Of a stretch of 64,000 nucleotides of DNA, positions 1 to 8,047 are shown piece by piece. The stretch covers positions 309,406 through 373,405 of the forward strand of contig NZ_JBGFGP010000166.1 of assembly GCF_041224545.1 (NCBI RefSeq). The letters are read 5' to 3'. Numbering within the stretch: position 1 is the stretch's first letter; each line of letters begins with the position of its first letter. Position numbers and translations under genes: made by a program. Source of the DNA: Sedimentitalea sp041224545 (GTDB lineage Bacteria > Pseudomonadota > Alphaproteobacteria > Rhodobacterales > Rhodobacteraceae). Below the pieces are notes generated by a model. It saw only the letters and a list, made by a program, of their open reading frames with translations. It was not told the origin of the DNA and made no database searches.

Positions 1-418
1 CCAGTGCGGTCGCGCCGACCGGGCCGAAACTGACATAATCCGCACCCGCTTCTCCGGCGGTCAACCCGTCATGGCGCGAGGCGGCGCAGAAACTTCCCAC
101 GATGGCGTCTGGCCCCAGAGCCTTGCGCGCGGCCCGTACCGAACGGGCGGCGTCGGTCAGATGAACGCCATCCAGCCCGAGCCGCTCGGCCAGAACCACA
201 TGATCATCAATGACGAGGGCGACGTCGCGGGCGTGGGTGATTTCGCGCAAGCCATCCGCCGCGCGTGCGACTCGATCCTCGTCGCGGCTCGTCAACGCCA
301 GGCGCACACAGGCGATCTCGCATGAGTCCATAACCCGCGCCAGTGTTGTGCAAAACGCTTCGGGTTCAAGGACCGGCGGCGTTGAGAGATAGATCTGCGG
401 CTTGTCGGGGCTGTCCAT
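1..418 (-). CDS. thiE: Thiamine phosphate synthase-like protein, 3' end cut by the window edge
   Basis: The reading frame starts at an ATG at 418 on the minus strand and is still open at base 1, so about 139 N-terminal residues are present. The translation has the TIM-barrel pattern of the ThiE/TenI family: strands ending in ALVIDDH and DGVHLTD, then IVGSFCAAS and GADYVSFGPV, where the family binds phosphate. ThiE joins the pyrimidine and thiazole moieties to make thiamine phosphate. The usual HLGQxD sequence reads HLTDAA here, so a TenI-like paralogue with another role is possible. It lies beyond the ssrA gene, in the same direction. Confidence 0.75.
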   Translation of the reverse strand, partial: MDSPDKPQIYLSTPPVLEPEAFCTTLARVMDSCEIACVRLALTSRDEDRVARAADGLREITHARDVALVIDDHVVLAERLGLDGVHLTDAARSVRAARKALGPDAIVGSFCAASRHDGLTAGEAGADYVSFGPVGATAL

Positions 419-554
419 CGAAATCTTCCTTGCAGTGTTTCGCGGTGGTTTAGCGGATCATCCGTTGGATGGAAACGTCATTGCCCGAACCGTGTTCGCC
501 TGCCGCCGGGTGCAGGTTCTGTCAAACCGGGACATATCGGGCGTGTGAAGGGGG

Positions 555-864
555 AAAGTGCAGGCTTCTGTTGCCAGGTGCCTGCGAACCCCGCCTTACG
601 CGGCTAGGCGCAAGGGCTTAAGTTTCGGTCTTGTTACTGCTTACGCAGCAACGGCAACCGGAGCACGATTGTCATTTGCAATTGTACTGTTTTCGCCGGT
701 AACGGTGGCAGACCGCCGAGACAAAGCTAACCCCTTTAGACGTTCGTCGATCCTATTTCGGCCCCATGATCCTCAAATGAAGGATGTTGGTGGAGCCGCC
801 GGGTACCGCCCCCGGGTCCGATCCGCTTATTGCGAGCGCGTTTATGTCCATAGTCCCGAAGGAC
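555..864 (-). ncRNA. ssrA: tmRNA, circularly permuted two-piece form
   Basis: On the minus strand the acceptor piece comes first and ends with CGGCTCC-A-CCA at 798-788. A short spacer (787-766) follows, then the coding piece begins GGGGCCG at 765-759. GGGGCCG and CGGCTCC pair as a 7-bp acceptor stem with one G-U. The resume codon GCA is at 679-677, and the tag frame down to the stop at 641 reads ANDNRAPVAVAA. This is the split gene order known for alphaproteobacteria; the RNA rescues stalled ribosomes and tags the product for proteolysis. A hairpin (GCAGGC/GCCTGC) closes the coding piece near 565-590. The outer ends (864 and 555) are estimated from the promoter and this hairpin. The T-loop position reads GGCGGTA and lacks the usual TTC. 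Confidence 0.95.
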
Positions 865-870
865 ACGCAT

Positions 871-899
871 AATATAGGCAGGCAAGAGCGGGGATGCAA
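871..899 (-). promoter_or_regulatory. Probable housekeeping promoter of ssrA
   Basis: On the minus strand TTGCAT (899-894) and TATATT (876-871) are separated by exactly 17 bases. Transcription would start about 7 bases further, close to the predicted 5' end of the tmRNA acceptor piece. Confidence 0.65.
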
Positions 900-962
900 T
901 TGGTGTTGATCGGTAAAACCGGCAAACCCGACTGCCGGCCTTCCCCGTCCGGATGCCGGGCG

Positions 963-1715
963 CTAGCCCTTCCCGGTTCTTGCGCGCGCGGCAAAGACGG
1001 TCTGGGCGAGCGTGAGGGTTTCGCATTCGAGCGCGGTGAGAGCGGTGCTCGCGGCAGGACCGTCCCCGGCTTCGATCGCGTCGGCGATATCCGTGTGCAG
1101 CCTGACGATGGCTTCGCGCGAGCGGGCAGAGAAGGTGATCATGTTCATCAGGGGCTGCATCGCTTCGACCGCGCCAGCCAGTTGATAGGACAGGACCGGG
1201 TTTCCGGCCCCGTCCACCAAAGCCCGGTGAAACGCGACGTCGGAGATGCAGAATGCCTCATCGGTCAGCCCGGGCTGTTGCTGTCGGAAGATCTCGGCGC
1301 GCATTGTGGCCAGATGGTCGGCCGTGCGCCGGCGCGCCGACAAGGTGGCACAGGCGCGTTCCATCGCGTAACGGGCCTCGCAGGCGGTTTCGAAGCTGAC
1401 CGCGTTCATCGAGAGCAACAGTGTCGCGGTGGTGATATGTTGCGCGTAGGCTTCGGGGTAACTGAGCCGATTGACAAAGGCCCCGCCGGACGCGCCGCGT
1501 TGCGTGCGGATCAGGGACTGCGCCGCCAGGCGTTTGAGCGCCTCGCGCACCGTGGGGCGCGACACGGCGAAATGGTCGGCCAGTTCGGATTCCGAGGGCA
1601 AGCGTTCATCGACGATCAGTTCGCCGCCCATGATGGCATCGCGAATGGCCTGCGCGATCTGCGCGGACAGATCCACATTGCTGTTCGGATCAATTTGCAT
1701 CGGGGCATTTTTCAT
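963..1715 (-). CDS. GntR/FadR-type transcriptional regulator beside the DMSP genes
   Basis: A 250-residue protein. Residues about 15-80 form the GntR winged helix (LPSESELADHFAVSRPTVREAL), and the rest is a helical FCD-type effector domain with conserved FHRALV and LHTDIADAI stretches. It is divergent from dmdA across 231 bases. A GntR regulator in this position beside dmdA-acuI is known in other roseobacters, so control of DMSP demethylation is the likely job; the effector cannot be read from sequence. Start is the ATG at 1715, with two direct repeats immediately upstream that may be its own operators. A closely related orphan GntR with another target remains possible. Confidence 0.85.
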   Translation of the reverse strand: MKNAPMQIDPNSNVDLSAQIAQAIRDAIMGGELIVDERLPSESELADHFAVSRPTVREALKRLAAQSLIRTQRGASGGAFVNRLSYPEAYAQHITTATLLLSMNAVSFETACEARYAMERACATLSARRRTADHLATMRAEIFRQQQPGLTDEAFCISDVAFHRALVDGAGNPVLSYQLAGAVEAMQPLMNMITFSARSREAIVRLHTDIADAIEAGDGPAASTALTALECETLTLAQTVFAARARTGKG

Positions 1716-1717
1716 TT

Positions 1718-1743
1718 GTCTGACATTTAAAAGTCTGACATTT
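1718..1743. promoter_or_regulatory. Two direct repeats GTCTGACATTT, probable operator of the GntR regulator
   Basis: The 11-mer GTCTGACATTT occurs at 1718-1728 and again at 1733-1743, a 15-base period, separated by AAAA-type sequence. It starts 3 bases outside the gntR start codon in the gntR-dmdA divergent space. The position suggests autoregulation and possibly control of dmdA; the arrangement is a direct rather than the usual inverted repeat. Confidence 0.5.
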
Positions 1744-1946
1744 GAAATGCAAGAGATGAGTCGGCATCAAAGGGGGCATGCCCGTGACGCAGCCTGGCAA
1801 TGGGATCGGGTCCGATATTTGGGCCGCCTTGCCCTGCGGGCGGAGGCGGTTCTGTTCGATGGTTGTACGGACGGCGCCCGACCTGAACCTGCGCAACGGG
1901 CTGCGACCGTGAGCGATATCGTTGTCATGCCAGAGGAGGAACACTG

Positions 1947-3056
1947 ATGGCTGCCCCATTGTTGTCACCGTCGAACAGGTTGCGGCGAACGCCTTTTTCC
2001 GAAGGGGTCGAGGGCGCCGGGGTCAGGGCCTATACGGTCTATAACCGCATGTTGTTGCCGACGGTGTTCCGCAGCGTTCAGGAGGATTATCACCACCTCA
2101 AGGAGGCGGTGCAGGTCTGGGACGTGTCCTGCGAGCGCCAGGTTGAGCTGCGCGGACCGGACGCGGCGCGGCTGATGCAGATGCTGACCCCGCGCGATCT
2201 GCGGAGCATGACCGTGGGACAGTGTCTTTATGTCCCGATCGTCGATGAGACGGGTGGCATGCTCAACGATCCGGTGGCCGTCAAGCTGGCGGAGGACCGG
2301 TGGTGGATTTCAATCGCGGACAGCGATCTGCTCTATTGGGTGAAGGCGACGGCGCTTGGCTGGCGGCTCGATGTGCTGGTGGATGAACCGGATGTTTCAC
2401 CGCTCGCCGTTCAGGGGCCGAAATCCGATGAGCTGATGGCGCGGGTCTTTGGTGACGCGGTGCGTGATATCCGCTTTTTCCGCTTCGGTCGCTTCGACTT
2501 CCAGGGCCGGGAGATGGTGATCGCGCGCTCGGGCTATTCCAGGCAGGGCGGCTTTGAGATCTATGTCGAAGGGGGCGACATCGGAATGCCGCTGTGGAAT
2601 GCGCTGATGGAGGCCGGGGCGTCGCTCGACGTACATGCGGGGTGTCCCAATGCGATCGAGCGGATCGAAGGCGGGCTGCTCAGCTATGGCAATGACATGA
2701 CCGACGACAACACGCCCCATGAATGTGGGCTGGGAAGGTTCTGCAACACCCATAGCGCCATCGGGTGCATCGGTCGCGACGCGCTGTTGAGGGTGGCCAA
2801 GGAAGGGCCGATCCAGCAGATTCGCCCGATCGCGATTGACGGACCCGCGGTGCCCGGCTGTGATCGGTGGTGGCCGCTGCTTGCGCGGGGAAAACGCGTG
2901 GGACGGGTAAGTTCCGCCGCCTGGAGCCCGGATTTCGAAACCAATGTCGCCATCGGAATGGTCCGGATGACCCATTGGGACCCGGGCACCGGTCTGGATG
3001 TGGAAACGCCCGACGGGCTGCGCCGGGCGACCGTGCGGGAGTCCTTCTGGCTCTAG
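1947..3056 (+). CDS. dmdA: Dimethylsulfoniopropionate demethylase DmdA
   Basis: A 369-residue protein of the GcvT/aminomethyltransferase fold, equal in length to known DmdA. DmdA moves a methyl group from DMSP to tetrahydrofolate and yields methylmercaptopropionate, the first step of the demethylation route in marine bacteria. The N-terminal half has the GcvT pattern (VWDVSCERQVELRGPDA, then MLTPRDL), and the C-terminal part has the barrel domain around IDGPAVPG to the end. The start is supported by GAGGAGGA at 1933-1940. The neighbours (GntR regulator, acuI, BCCT carrier) match the DMSP setting, which separates it from glycine-cleavage and sarcosine-type relatives. It is probably cotranscribed with acuI. 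Confidence 0.93.
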   Translation: MAAPLLSPSNRLRRTPFSEGVEGAGVRAYTVYNRMLLPTVFRSVQEDYHHLKEAVQVWDVSCERQVELRGPDAARLMQMLTPRDLRSMTVGQCLYVPIVDETGGMLNDPVAVKLAEDRWWISIADSDLLYWVKATALGWRLDVLVDEPDVSPLAVQGPKSDELMARVFGDAVRDIRFFRFGRFDFQGREMVIARSGYSRQGGFEIYVEGGDIGMPLWNALMEAGASLDVHAGCPNAIERIEGGLLSYGNDMTDDNTPHECGLGRFCNTHSAIGCIGRDALLRVAKEGPIQQIRPIAIDGPAVPGCDRWWPLLARGKRVGRVSSAAWSPDFETNVAIGMVRMTHWDPGTGLDVETPDGLRRATVRESFWL

Positions 3057-3166
3057 CGCGGGTGGCGCGGTCGGGTGCCTCCGGCGGGAGTATTTGCACA
3101 AAGCTGAAATCAACTGGACAATGAGTGCTGCACGGGTTGCGCGGCCGACAAGCAAAGGAGATTCAA

Positions 3167-4162
3167 ATGTTCAATGCATTGCTCGTCAACAAGGACGAAG
3201 ACAGCGGCAAAACCAGCGCCGCAGTGACGCGGATCGGTCTCGATGATCTGCCGCATGGCGATGTCACGGTGTCGGTGGAGTATTCCACCGTGAATTACAA
3301 GGACGGTCTTTGTATCGGTCCCGGCGCGGGTCTGGTCCGGAAATATCCACATGTGCCCGGTATCGATTTTGCCGGCACGGTCGAGGAGTCGGCGGACGCG
3401 CGATACAAGCCGGGCGACAAGGTCGTCTTGACCGGCTGGCGCGTGGGCGAGGCCCATTGGGGGGGCTATGCGCAGAAGGCGCGGGTGAACGCCGATTGGC
3501 TGGTGCCGCTGCCCGAGGGGCTGGATGCCCGTGCCGCGATGGCGGTGGGCACGGCGGGGCTGACGGCGATGCTGGCGGTGATGGCGCTGGAGGATCACGG
3601 TTTGCAGCCCGGTCATGGTCCGGTGCTGGTGACGGGAGCCGCGGGCGGTGTCGGATCGGTCGCGACGGCGATCCTGGCCGGGCTGGGTCACGAGGTCGCC
3701 GCTGTGACCGGGCGTCCGGAGCAGGAAGACTATCTGCGCGGGCTCGGGGCATCCCGGATCGTGGCGCGAAGCGACCTGACGGAGGTCACCCGCAAGCCGC
3801 TGGAGAGCGAGCTGTGGGCGGGCTGTGTCGATGCGGTGGCCGGTGCCATGTTGGGACGTGTGCTCAAGCAGATGAAATACGGAACCTCCGTTGCGGCGAT
3901 CGGACTGGCCGGGGGCGCGGCGATCGAGGGCGCACTGATCACGCCGTTCATTCTGCGCGGTGTGAACCTTTTGGGAATAGACAGCGTGATGCAGCGCTAT
4001 GACAATCGCCTGCGCGCGTGGACGCGGATTGCCCGCGATCTGCCGATGGACAAGCTGGAAAGCATGGTACAGCCCGCGACGCTGGGGGATTTGCCGCAGT
4101 TGGGCGCGGATATTCTCAATGGCCGGGTCAAGGGACGTGTCGTCGTGGATGTGAACGCCTGA
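3167..4162 (+). CDS. acuI: Acryloyl-CoA reductase AcuI (MDR family)
   Basis: A 331-residue zinc-free medium-chain dehydrogenase/reductase. It starts MFNALLVNK at the ATG at 3167, chosen over an upstream GTG because AAGGAG sits at 3155-3160 and the length fits AcuI. It has VNYKDGLCI near the N-terminus, PGIDFAGTV, and a nucleotide-binding VTGAAGGVGSVA motif. AcuI reduces acryloyl-CoA to propionyl-CoA with NADPH, detoxifying acrylate formed from DMSP and feeding the propionate route. It follows dmdA by 110 bases in the same direction, as in other roseobacters. A general quinone-oxidoreductase role is the alternative, but the context argues against it. Confidence 0.92.
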   Translation: MFNALLVNKDEDSGKTSAAVTRIGLDDLPHGDVTVSVEYSTVNYKDGLCIGPGAGLVRKYPHVPGIDFAGTVEESADARYKPGDKVVLTGWRVGEAHWGGYAQKARVNADWLVPLPEGLDARAAMAVGTAGLTAMLAVMALEDHGLQPGHGPVLVTGAAGGVGSVATAILAGLGHEVAAVTGRPEQEDYLRGLGASRIVARSDLTEVTRKPLESELWAGCVDAVAGAMLGRVLKQMKYGTSVAAIGLAGGAAIEGALITPFILRGVNLLGIDSVMQRYDNRLRAWTRIARDLPMDKLESMVQPATLGDLPQLGADILNGRVKGRVVVDVNA

Positions 4163-4580
4163 CCGGTTGTTTCGCGCCCGCCCGTTCGGGTGTTCCCCGG
4201 TCGCGATGGCCGGCCGGGGTGATGCGGTCCGGTCGCAAGCGACGGCTGTAGCGTCGTGATTGGTTGCGTGTGCTGTCCGGATCGATTTACCCTGAGTCCC
4301 ACATCCCGGTCCGGAAAGGCCGGAAAGTTCCGGAGGATTTCCCGGGCAACAGAGATGTTCCGGGCCAGCCCTTCGGAGGATGGGGTGACGGAAAGGGGGA
4401 AACACGCGTTTGCCAAAATCACGGTCGCGGTCGATCCGGTGCCTGCTGAACGGTCTGACCATGTGCGCATGTGGCGGCCGGATGGCGCATGATGGCGGTA
4501 GCCGTGTCATGATCGTGCGCAGCGCATGAGCTACCGGGGCGACAGCACCGATCAACAGAACTGAAACACGGGAGATTGCC
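4163..4580 (+). other. Intergenic space between acuI and the BCCT gene
   Basis: No convincing gene. A short GC hairpin (CGCCC-GTTC-GGGTG) lies about 20 bases after acuI and could slow transcription. GCGACG and GCGTCG form a small inverted repeat near 4230-4257. The last 100 bases probably hold the promoter of the BCCT gene, but no clear -35/-10 pair was found. Confidence 0.4.
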
Positions 4581-6215
4581 ATGAGCGATGAGTCAACCAA
4601 CCAGGGCATTCCGGAACCGGAAGGGGCCGCCGATGTCATTGAAACCGATTACGAGATCGGCCAGGACAATGTCGAGGGCAGCGTCGGCCCGATCGGCTTT
4701 GATATTCACAACCCGGTCTTCATGGTGTCGGGGGTGACGATTGTCGCCTTCGTGTTCTATGCGCTTGCGCTGCCGGAACACTCTGCGGCGCTGTTCGGCT
4801 GGTTGCGCCCGGCGGTGACCGCCTCGTTCGACTGGTTCTTCATGGCGGCAGCCGATATTTTCGTGCTGTTCTGCCTGTTCCTGATCGTATCCCCCTGGGG
4901 GCGGGTGCGACTGGGCGGCGCGGATGCGCAGCCGGATTATTCCTATGCGGGCTGGTTTGCGATGCTGTTTGCCGCCGGGATGGGCATCGGCCTGATGTTC
5001 TACGGCGTCAGCGAACCGATGAGCCATTATTCGACCTCGTTTGCCGGCGTCGCGTCAGAAGGCGGTGTGCGCACCGACTGGGCCCCGCTGGGAGGTGCTG
5101 CCGGCGATCAGGCGGGCTCGATACGTCTTGGCATGGCGGCGACGATCTATCACTGGGGGCTGCACCCCTGGGCGATCTATGCGATCGTGGCACTGTCACT
5201 GGCGCTGTTCAGCTATAACAAGGGATTGCCGCTCACGATCCGCTCGGCGTTCTATCCGATCTTTGGCGAGCGGGTCTGGGGCTGGACCGGGCATGTCATC
5301 GACACGCTTGCGGTGTTCGCGACGTTGTTTGGCCTTGCCACATCGCTTGGGTTCGGTGCCACGCAGGCCAATGCGGGGCTGAACGCGCTGTTCGGGATAC
5401 CGGTGGGTCCGACGACCGAGGTTGTGCTGATCACCGCGATCACCGCGGTTGCGCTCGTGTCGGTGGTGCGCGGGCTTGACGGCGGGGTCAAGGTGCTCTC
5501 CGAGATCAACATGGGGCTGGCGTTCGTGTTGCTCCTCTTCGTGCTGATCGTGGGGCCGACGGCGGCGATCCTGACCGGGTTCTTCGACAGTCTGGTGGCC
5601 TATTTCAAGTATCTGCCGGCGCTGGCGAATCCGTTCGGTCGGGAAGACGTCAACTTCAGCCAGGGCTGGACGGCATTCTACTGGGCCTGGTGGATCAGCT
5701 GGTCGCCGTTCGTCGGGATGTTCATCGCGCGGGTCAGCCGCGGTCGCACCGTGCGCGAGTTCGTGATCTGCGTGTTGCTGATCCCGAGCCTGGTCTGCGT
5801 GTTGTGGATGAGCGTGTTCGGCGGCACCGCCATTTATCAGGTCGTCGTCGACGGCTTTACCGGGGCGCAGGACGCGGCGCTGGAATTGAAGCTGTTCGAG
5901 ATGCTCGGGCAGTTGCCGCTGGCGTCGATCACCTCTTTTGTCGGTATCGTGCTGGTCGTGGTTTTCTTTGTCACCTCGTCGGATTCCGGCTCGCTGGTGA
6001 TCGACACGATCACCGCGGGCGGCAAGGTGGATGCGCCGGTGCCGCAGCGGGTGTTCTGGTGTGTGTTCGAGGGGGCGGTGGCGATCGTGCTCTTGCTGGG
6101 CGGGGGGCTTGCCGCGCTTCAGGCGATGGTGATCTCGACCGGGCTGCCCTTTACGGTCGTTCTGCTGATGATGTGCTGGGCAATCATGAAGGGCCTTTCG
6201 ACCGAAGCGCGCTGA
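4581..6215 (+). CDS. BCCT-family betaine/carnitine/choline/DMSP transporter
   Basis: A 544-residue membrane protein with about twelve hydrophobic segments. The glycine-rich AGMGIGLMFYGVSEP stretch (about residues 135-149) and the FYWAWWISWSPFVGMF signature (about 367-382) identify the BCCT family. These carriers use sodium or proton gradients to take up quaternary ammonium or sulfonium osmolytes. The MGIG sequence in the third segment is the form seen in sodium-coupled BetP-like carriers. It follows dmdA-acuI on the same strand, so DMSP is a natural substrate; glycine betaine is equally possible given the sarcosine oxidase genes near 53-58 kb. An acidic N-terminal tail of about 45 residues precedes the first segment. 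It ends shortly after the last segment, without a long regulatory tail. Confidence 0.9.
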   Translation: MSDESTNQGIPEPEGAADVIETDYEIGQDNVEGSVGPIGFDIHNPVFMVSGVTIVAFVFYALALPEHSAALFGWLRPAVTASFDWFFMAAADIFVLFCLFLIVSPWGRVRLGGADAQPDYSYAGWFAMLFAAGMGIGLMFYGVSEPMSHYSTSFAGVASEGGVRTDWAPLGGAAGDQAGSIRLGMAATIYHWGLHPWAIYAIVALSLALFSYNKGLPLTIRSAFYPIFGERVWGWTGHVIDTLAVFATLFGLATSLGFGATQANAGLNALFGIPVGPTTEVVLITAITAVALVSVVRGLDGGVKVLSEINMGLAFVLLLFVLIVGPTAAILTGFFDSLVAYFKYLPALANPFGREDVNFSQGWTAFYWAWWISWSPFVGMFIARVSRGRTVREFVICVLLIPSLVCVLWMSVFGGTAIYQVVVDGFTGAQDAALELKLFEMLGQLPLASITSFVGIVLVVVFFVTSSDSGSLVIDTITAGGKVDAPVPQRVFWCVFEGAVAIVLLLGGGLAALQAMVISTGLPFTVVLLMMCWAIMKGLSTEAR

Positions 6216-6236
6216 GCGCCCTTGCACCTTGCGCGA

Positions 6237-6260
6237 CGCCCCGGCCGTGTGGTCGGGGCG
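6237..6260. terminator. Hairpin between converging genes, likely terminator
   Basis: CGCCCCGGCC (6237-6246) pairs with GGTCGGGGCG (6251-6260) around a GTGT loop, a 10-bp stem with one G-U. It lies between the BCCT stop and the converging VOC gene stop at 6269. The T-run after it is weak, so termination is probable rather than certain. Confidence 0.6.
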
Positions 6261-6268
6261 CCGTCGTT

Positions 6269-6643
6269 TCAGGACCGGGTTTCGAAGAACCCGATGGAAT
6301 TGCCATCCGGATCCTTGGTGTAGAAGAACCGCCCCGGCGGAATTTCGATGATGGGTGAAATCACCTCGCCGCCGGCCTGTTTCACCCGCTCAAGGGTGTC
6401 TTCGAGTGTGCCCACGCTGGACAGGTGCAGTGTCGGACCGCGCCCGTCCCCGGCAGGTTCGCCGGGATAGAGATGCAGGGCAACGCCCCGTCCGGGGGTC
6501 TGAAAGACCGCGATCGGGTTGGGGCCGTCTTCCTGGCGGGTCAGCGTGCCGCCCGTGGTTTCCGCGTAGAATGCGGTGGCCTTGTCGAGATCGCGGACCG
6601 GCAGTTCGGCCCAGACAAGGGCGTGTTCGGATGTCGTGTTCAT
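6269..6643 (-). CDS. VOC (glyoxalase/bleomycin-resistance fold) family protein
   Basis: A 124-residue single-domain protein with paired beta-alpha-beta-beta-beta modules. The first holds VWAELPVRDLDKATAFY and the second PGRFFYTKDPDGNSIGFFE, the usual metal-site pattern of vicinal oxygen chelate proteins. The substrate cannot be read; such small proteins include glyoxalases, resistance proteins and epimerases. The ATG at 6643 is preferred over one 30 bases upstream because AGGA precedes it at the right distance and the longer form adds an unlikely tail. It stands alone, converging on the BCCT gene. Confidence 0.8.
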   Translation of the reverse strand: MNTTSEHALVWAELPVRDLDKATAFYAETTGGTLTRQEDGPNPIAVFQTPGRGVALHLYPGEPAGDGRGPTLHLSSVGTLEDTLERVKQAGGEVISPIIEIPPGRFFYTKDPDGNSIGFFETRS

Positions 6644-6775
6644 GATGTATCCTATGCTTTTCCAATACCGCATCTCTAACAGTGGATGATGCCAGTTTCT
6701 GTCATCAGAACCGATGCTTGACCTTGGCGTTCAGGAGCGGCATCCATTTCACGTCAGCAAAGGTGGAGCATTGGT

Positions 6776-7999
6776 ATGGCGTTGGACATTGAATTCGTGC
6801 GTGGGCAGTTCCCGGCCTTTTCCGAACCATCCTTGCAGGGGCAGGCGTTTTTCGAGAATGCCGGCGGATCCTATACCTGTGCGCCGGTGATAGACCGGCT
6901 GTCGCGGTACTATACACAGCGCAAGGTGCAACCTTACGGTCCTTACGAGGCCAGCCGTCTGGCGGGCGAGGAAATGGACGAGGCGCGCAGGCGCATGGCC
7001 GCAATTCTCGGGGTCGAAACGGACGAGCTGAGCTTTGGCCCGAGCACCACGCAGAACACCTATGTCCTGGCGCAGGCCTTTGGGGCATGGATGCAGCCGG
7101 GCGAGGCCATCGTCGTCACCAATCAGGATCACGAGGCCAATTCGGGGCCATGGCGGCGGCTGGCGGATCGTGGCATCGAAATTCGCGAATGGAAGGTTGA
7201 TCCGGATAGCGGCCATCTTGATCCGTCCGAGCTTGAAAACCTGCTGGACGAGTCGGTGCGGCTGGTCTGTTTTCCCCATTGCTCGAACGTGGTGGGCGAA
7301 ATCAACCCGGTGACCGAGATCACCGCGATCGCGCATGCGGCGGGGGCATTCGTCTGCGTTGACGGCGTGTCCTATGCGCCGCACGGCTTTGCGAATGTCG
7401 GGCGGCTGGGGCCGGACATCTACATGTTTTCCGCCTACAAGACCTATGGTCCGCATCAGGGGGTGATGGTGATCCGCCGCGCGCTGGGTCAGATGTTGCC
7501 CAATCAGGGCCATTGGTTCAATGGCGACACGCTGTACAAGCGGTTCACGCCTGCGGGACCGGATCACGCACAGGTCGCGGCCTGTGCCGGCATGGCGGAT
7601 TATGTCGATATGCTGAACGCCCATCACGACGGTCCGTCGGGCAAGCCATCCGACAAGGGAAGCCATGTGCATGACCTTATGCGGGCGCATGAAATCGAAT
7701 TGCTGCAACCGTTGCTGGACGCGGTCAGGGATCGCAACGCGGTGCGCCTGATCGGCCCGTCCGATGCCGCCCTGCGCGCGCCCACGGTTGCGCTGGCGTT
7801 GAACCGGAATGCCGGGGCGGTGGCCGCCGAACTCGCGGCGCGCGGGATCATGGCAGGGGGTGGCGATTTCTATGCCGGGCGGGTGCTCGACGCGGTGGGC
7901 GTCAGGCCCGAGGACGGCGTCCTGCGGCTCAGTTTCACGCATTACACATCGCAGGCCGAACTGGATCAGCTGCTGACGGCGCTGGACGAGGTTCTTTGA
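6776..7999 (+). CDS. Aminotransferase class V-fold PLP enzyme (cysteine desulfurase-like)
   Basis: A 407-residue fold-type I PLP enzyme. Residues around 88-95 (FGPSTTQNT) bind the phosphate, Asp196 in CVDGVSYAPHG faces the cofactor nitrogen, and Lys222 in SAYKTYGPHQG is the expected Schiff-base lysine. The family includes cysteine desulfurases, selenocysteine lyases and kynureninase-like enzymes. The flexible catalytic-cysteine loop typical of IscS/SufS is not evident, so the reaction is open. GGAG lies 9 bases upstream of the ATG. The next gene on the same strand is the photolyase, 48 bases on; a functional link is not obvious. Confidence 0.8.
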   Translation: MALDIEFVRGQFPAFSEPSLQGQAFFENAGGSYTCAPVIDRLSRYYTQRKVQPYGPYEASRLAGEEMDEARRRMAAILGVETDELSFGPSTTQNTYVLAQAFGAWMQPGEAIVVTNQDHEANSGPWRRLADRGIEIREWKVDPDSGHLDPSELENLLDESVRLVCFPHCSNVVGEINPVTEITAIAHAAGAFVCVDGVSYAPHGFANVGRLGPDIYMFSAYKTYGPHQGVMVIRRALGQMLPNQGHWFNGDTLYKRFTPAGPDHAQVAACAGMADYVDMLNAHHDGPSGKPSDKGSHVHDLMRAHEIELLQPLLDAVRDRNAVRLIGPSDAALRAPTVALALNRNAGAVAAELAARGIMAGGGDFYAGRVLDAVGVRPEDGVLRLSFTHYTSQAELDQLLTALDEVL

Positions 8000-8047
8000 T
8001 CCGGTAGCGCGCGTGTTGCGTAGCAATCTGAAAGAGGTTGAACGCAT

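Noticed and set aside
558..1026. Open frames on both strands over 558-872 and 736-1026
   Set aside because: They overlie the tmRNA gene and its promoter, and the translations have no domain or binding site.
3110..4639. A 509-codon minus-strand frame opposite acuI
   Set aside because: It is antisense to a well-supported gene; His/Arg/Pro-rich composition is typical of GC-rich shadow frames.
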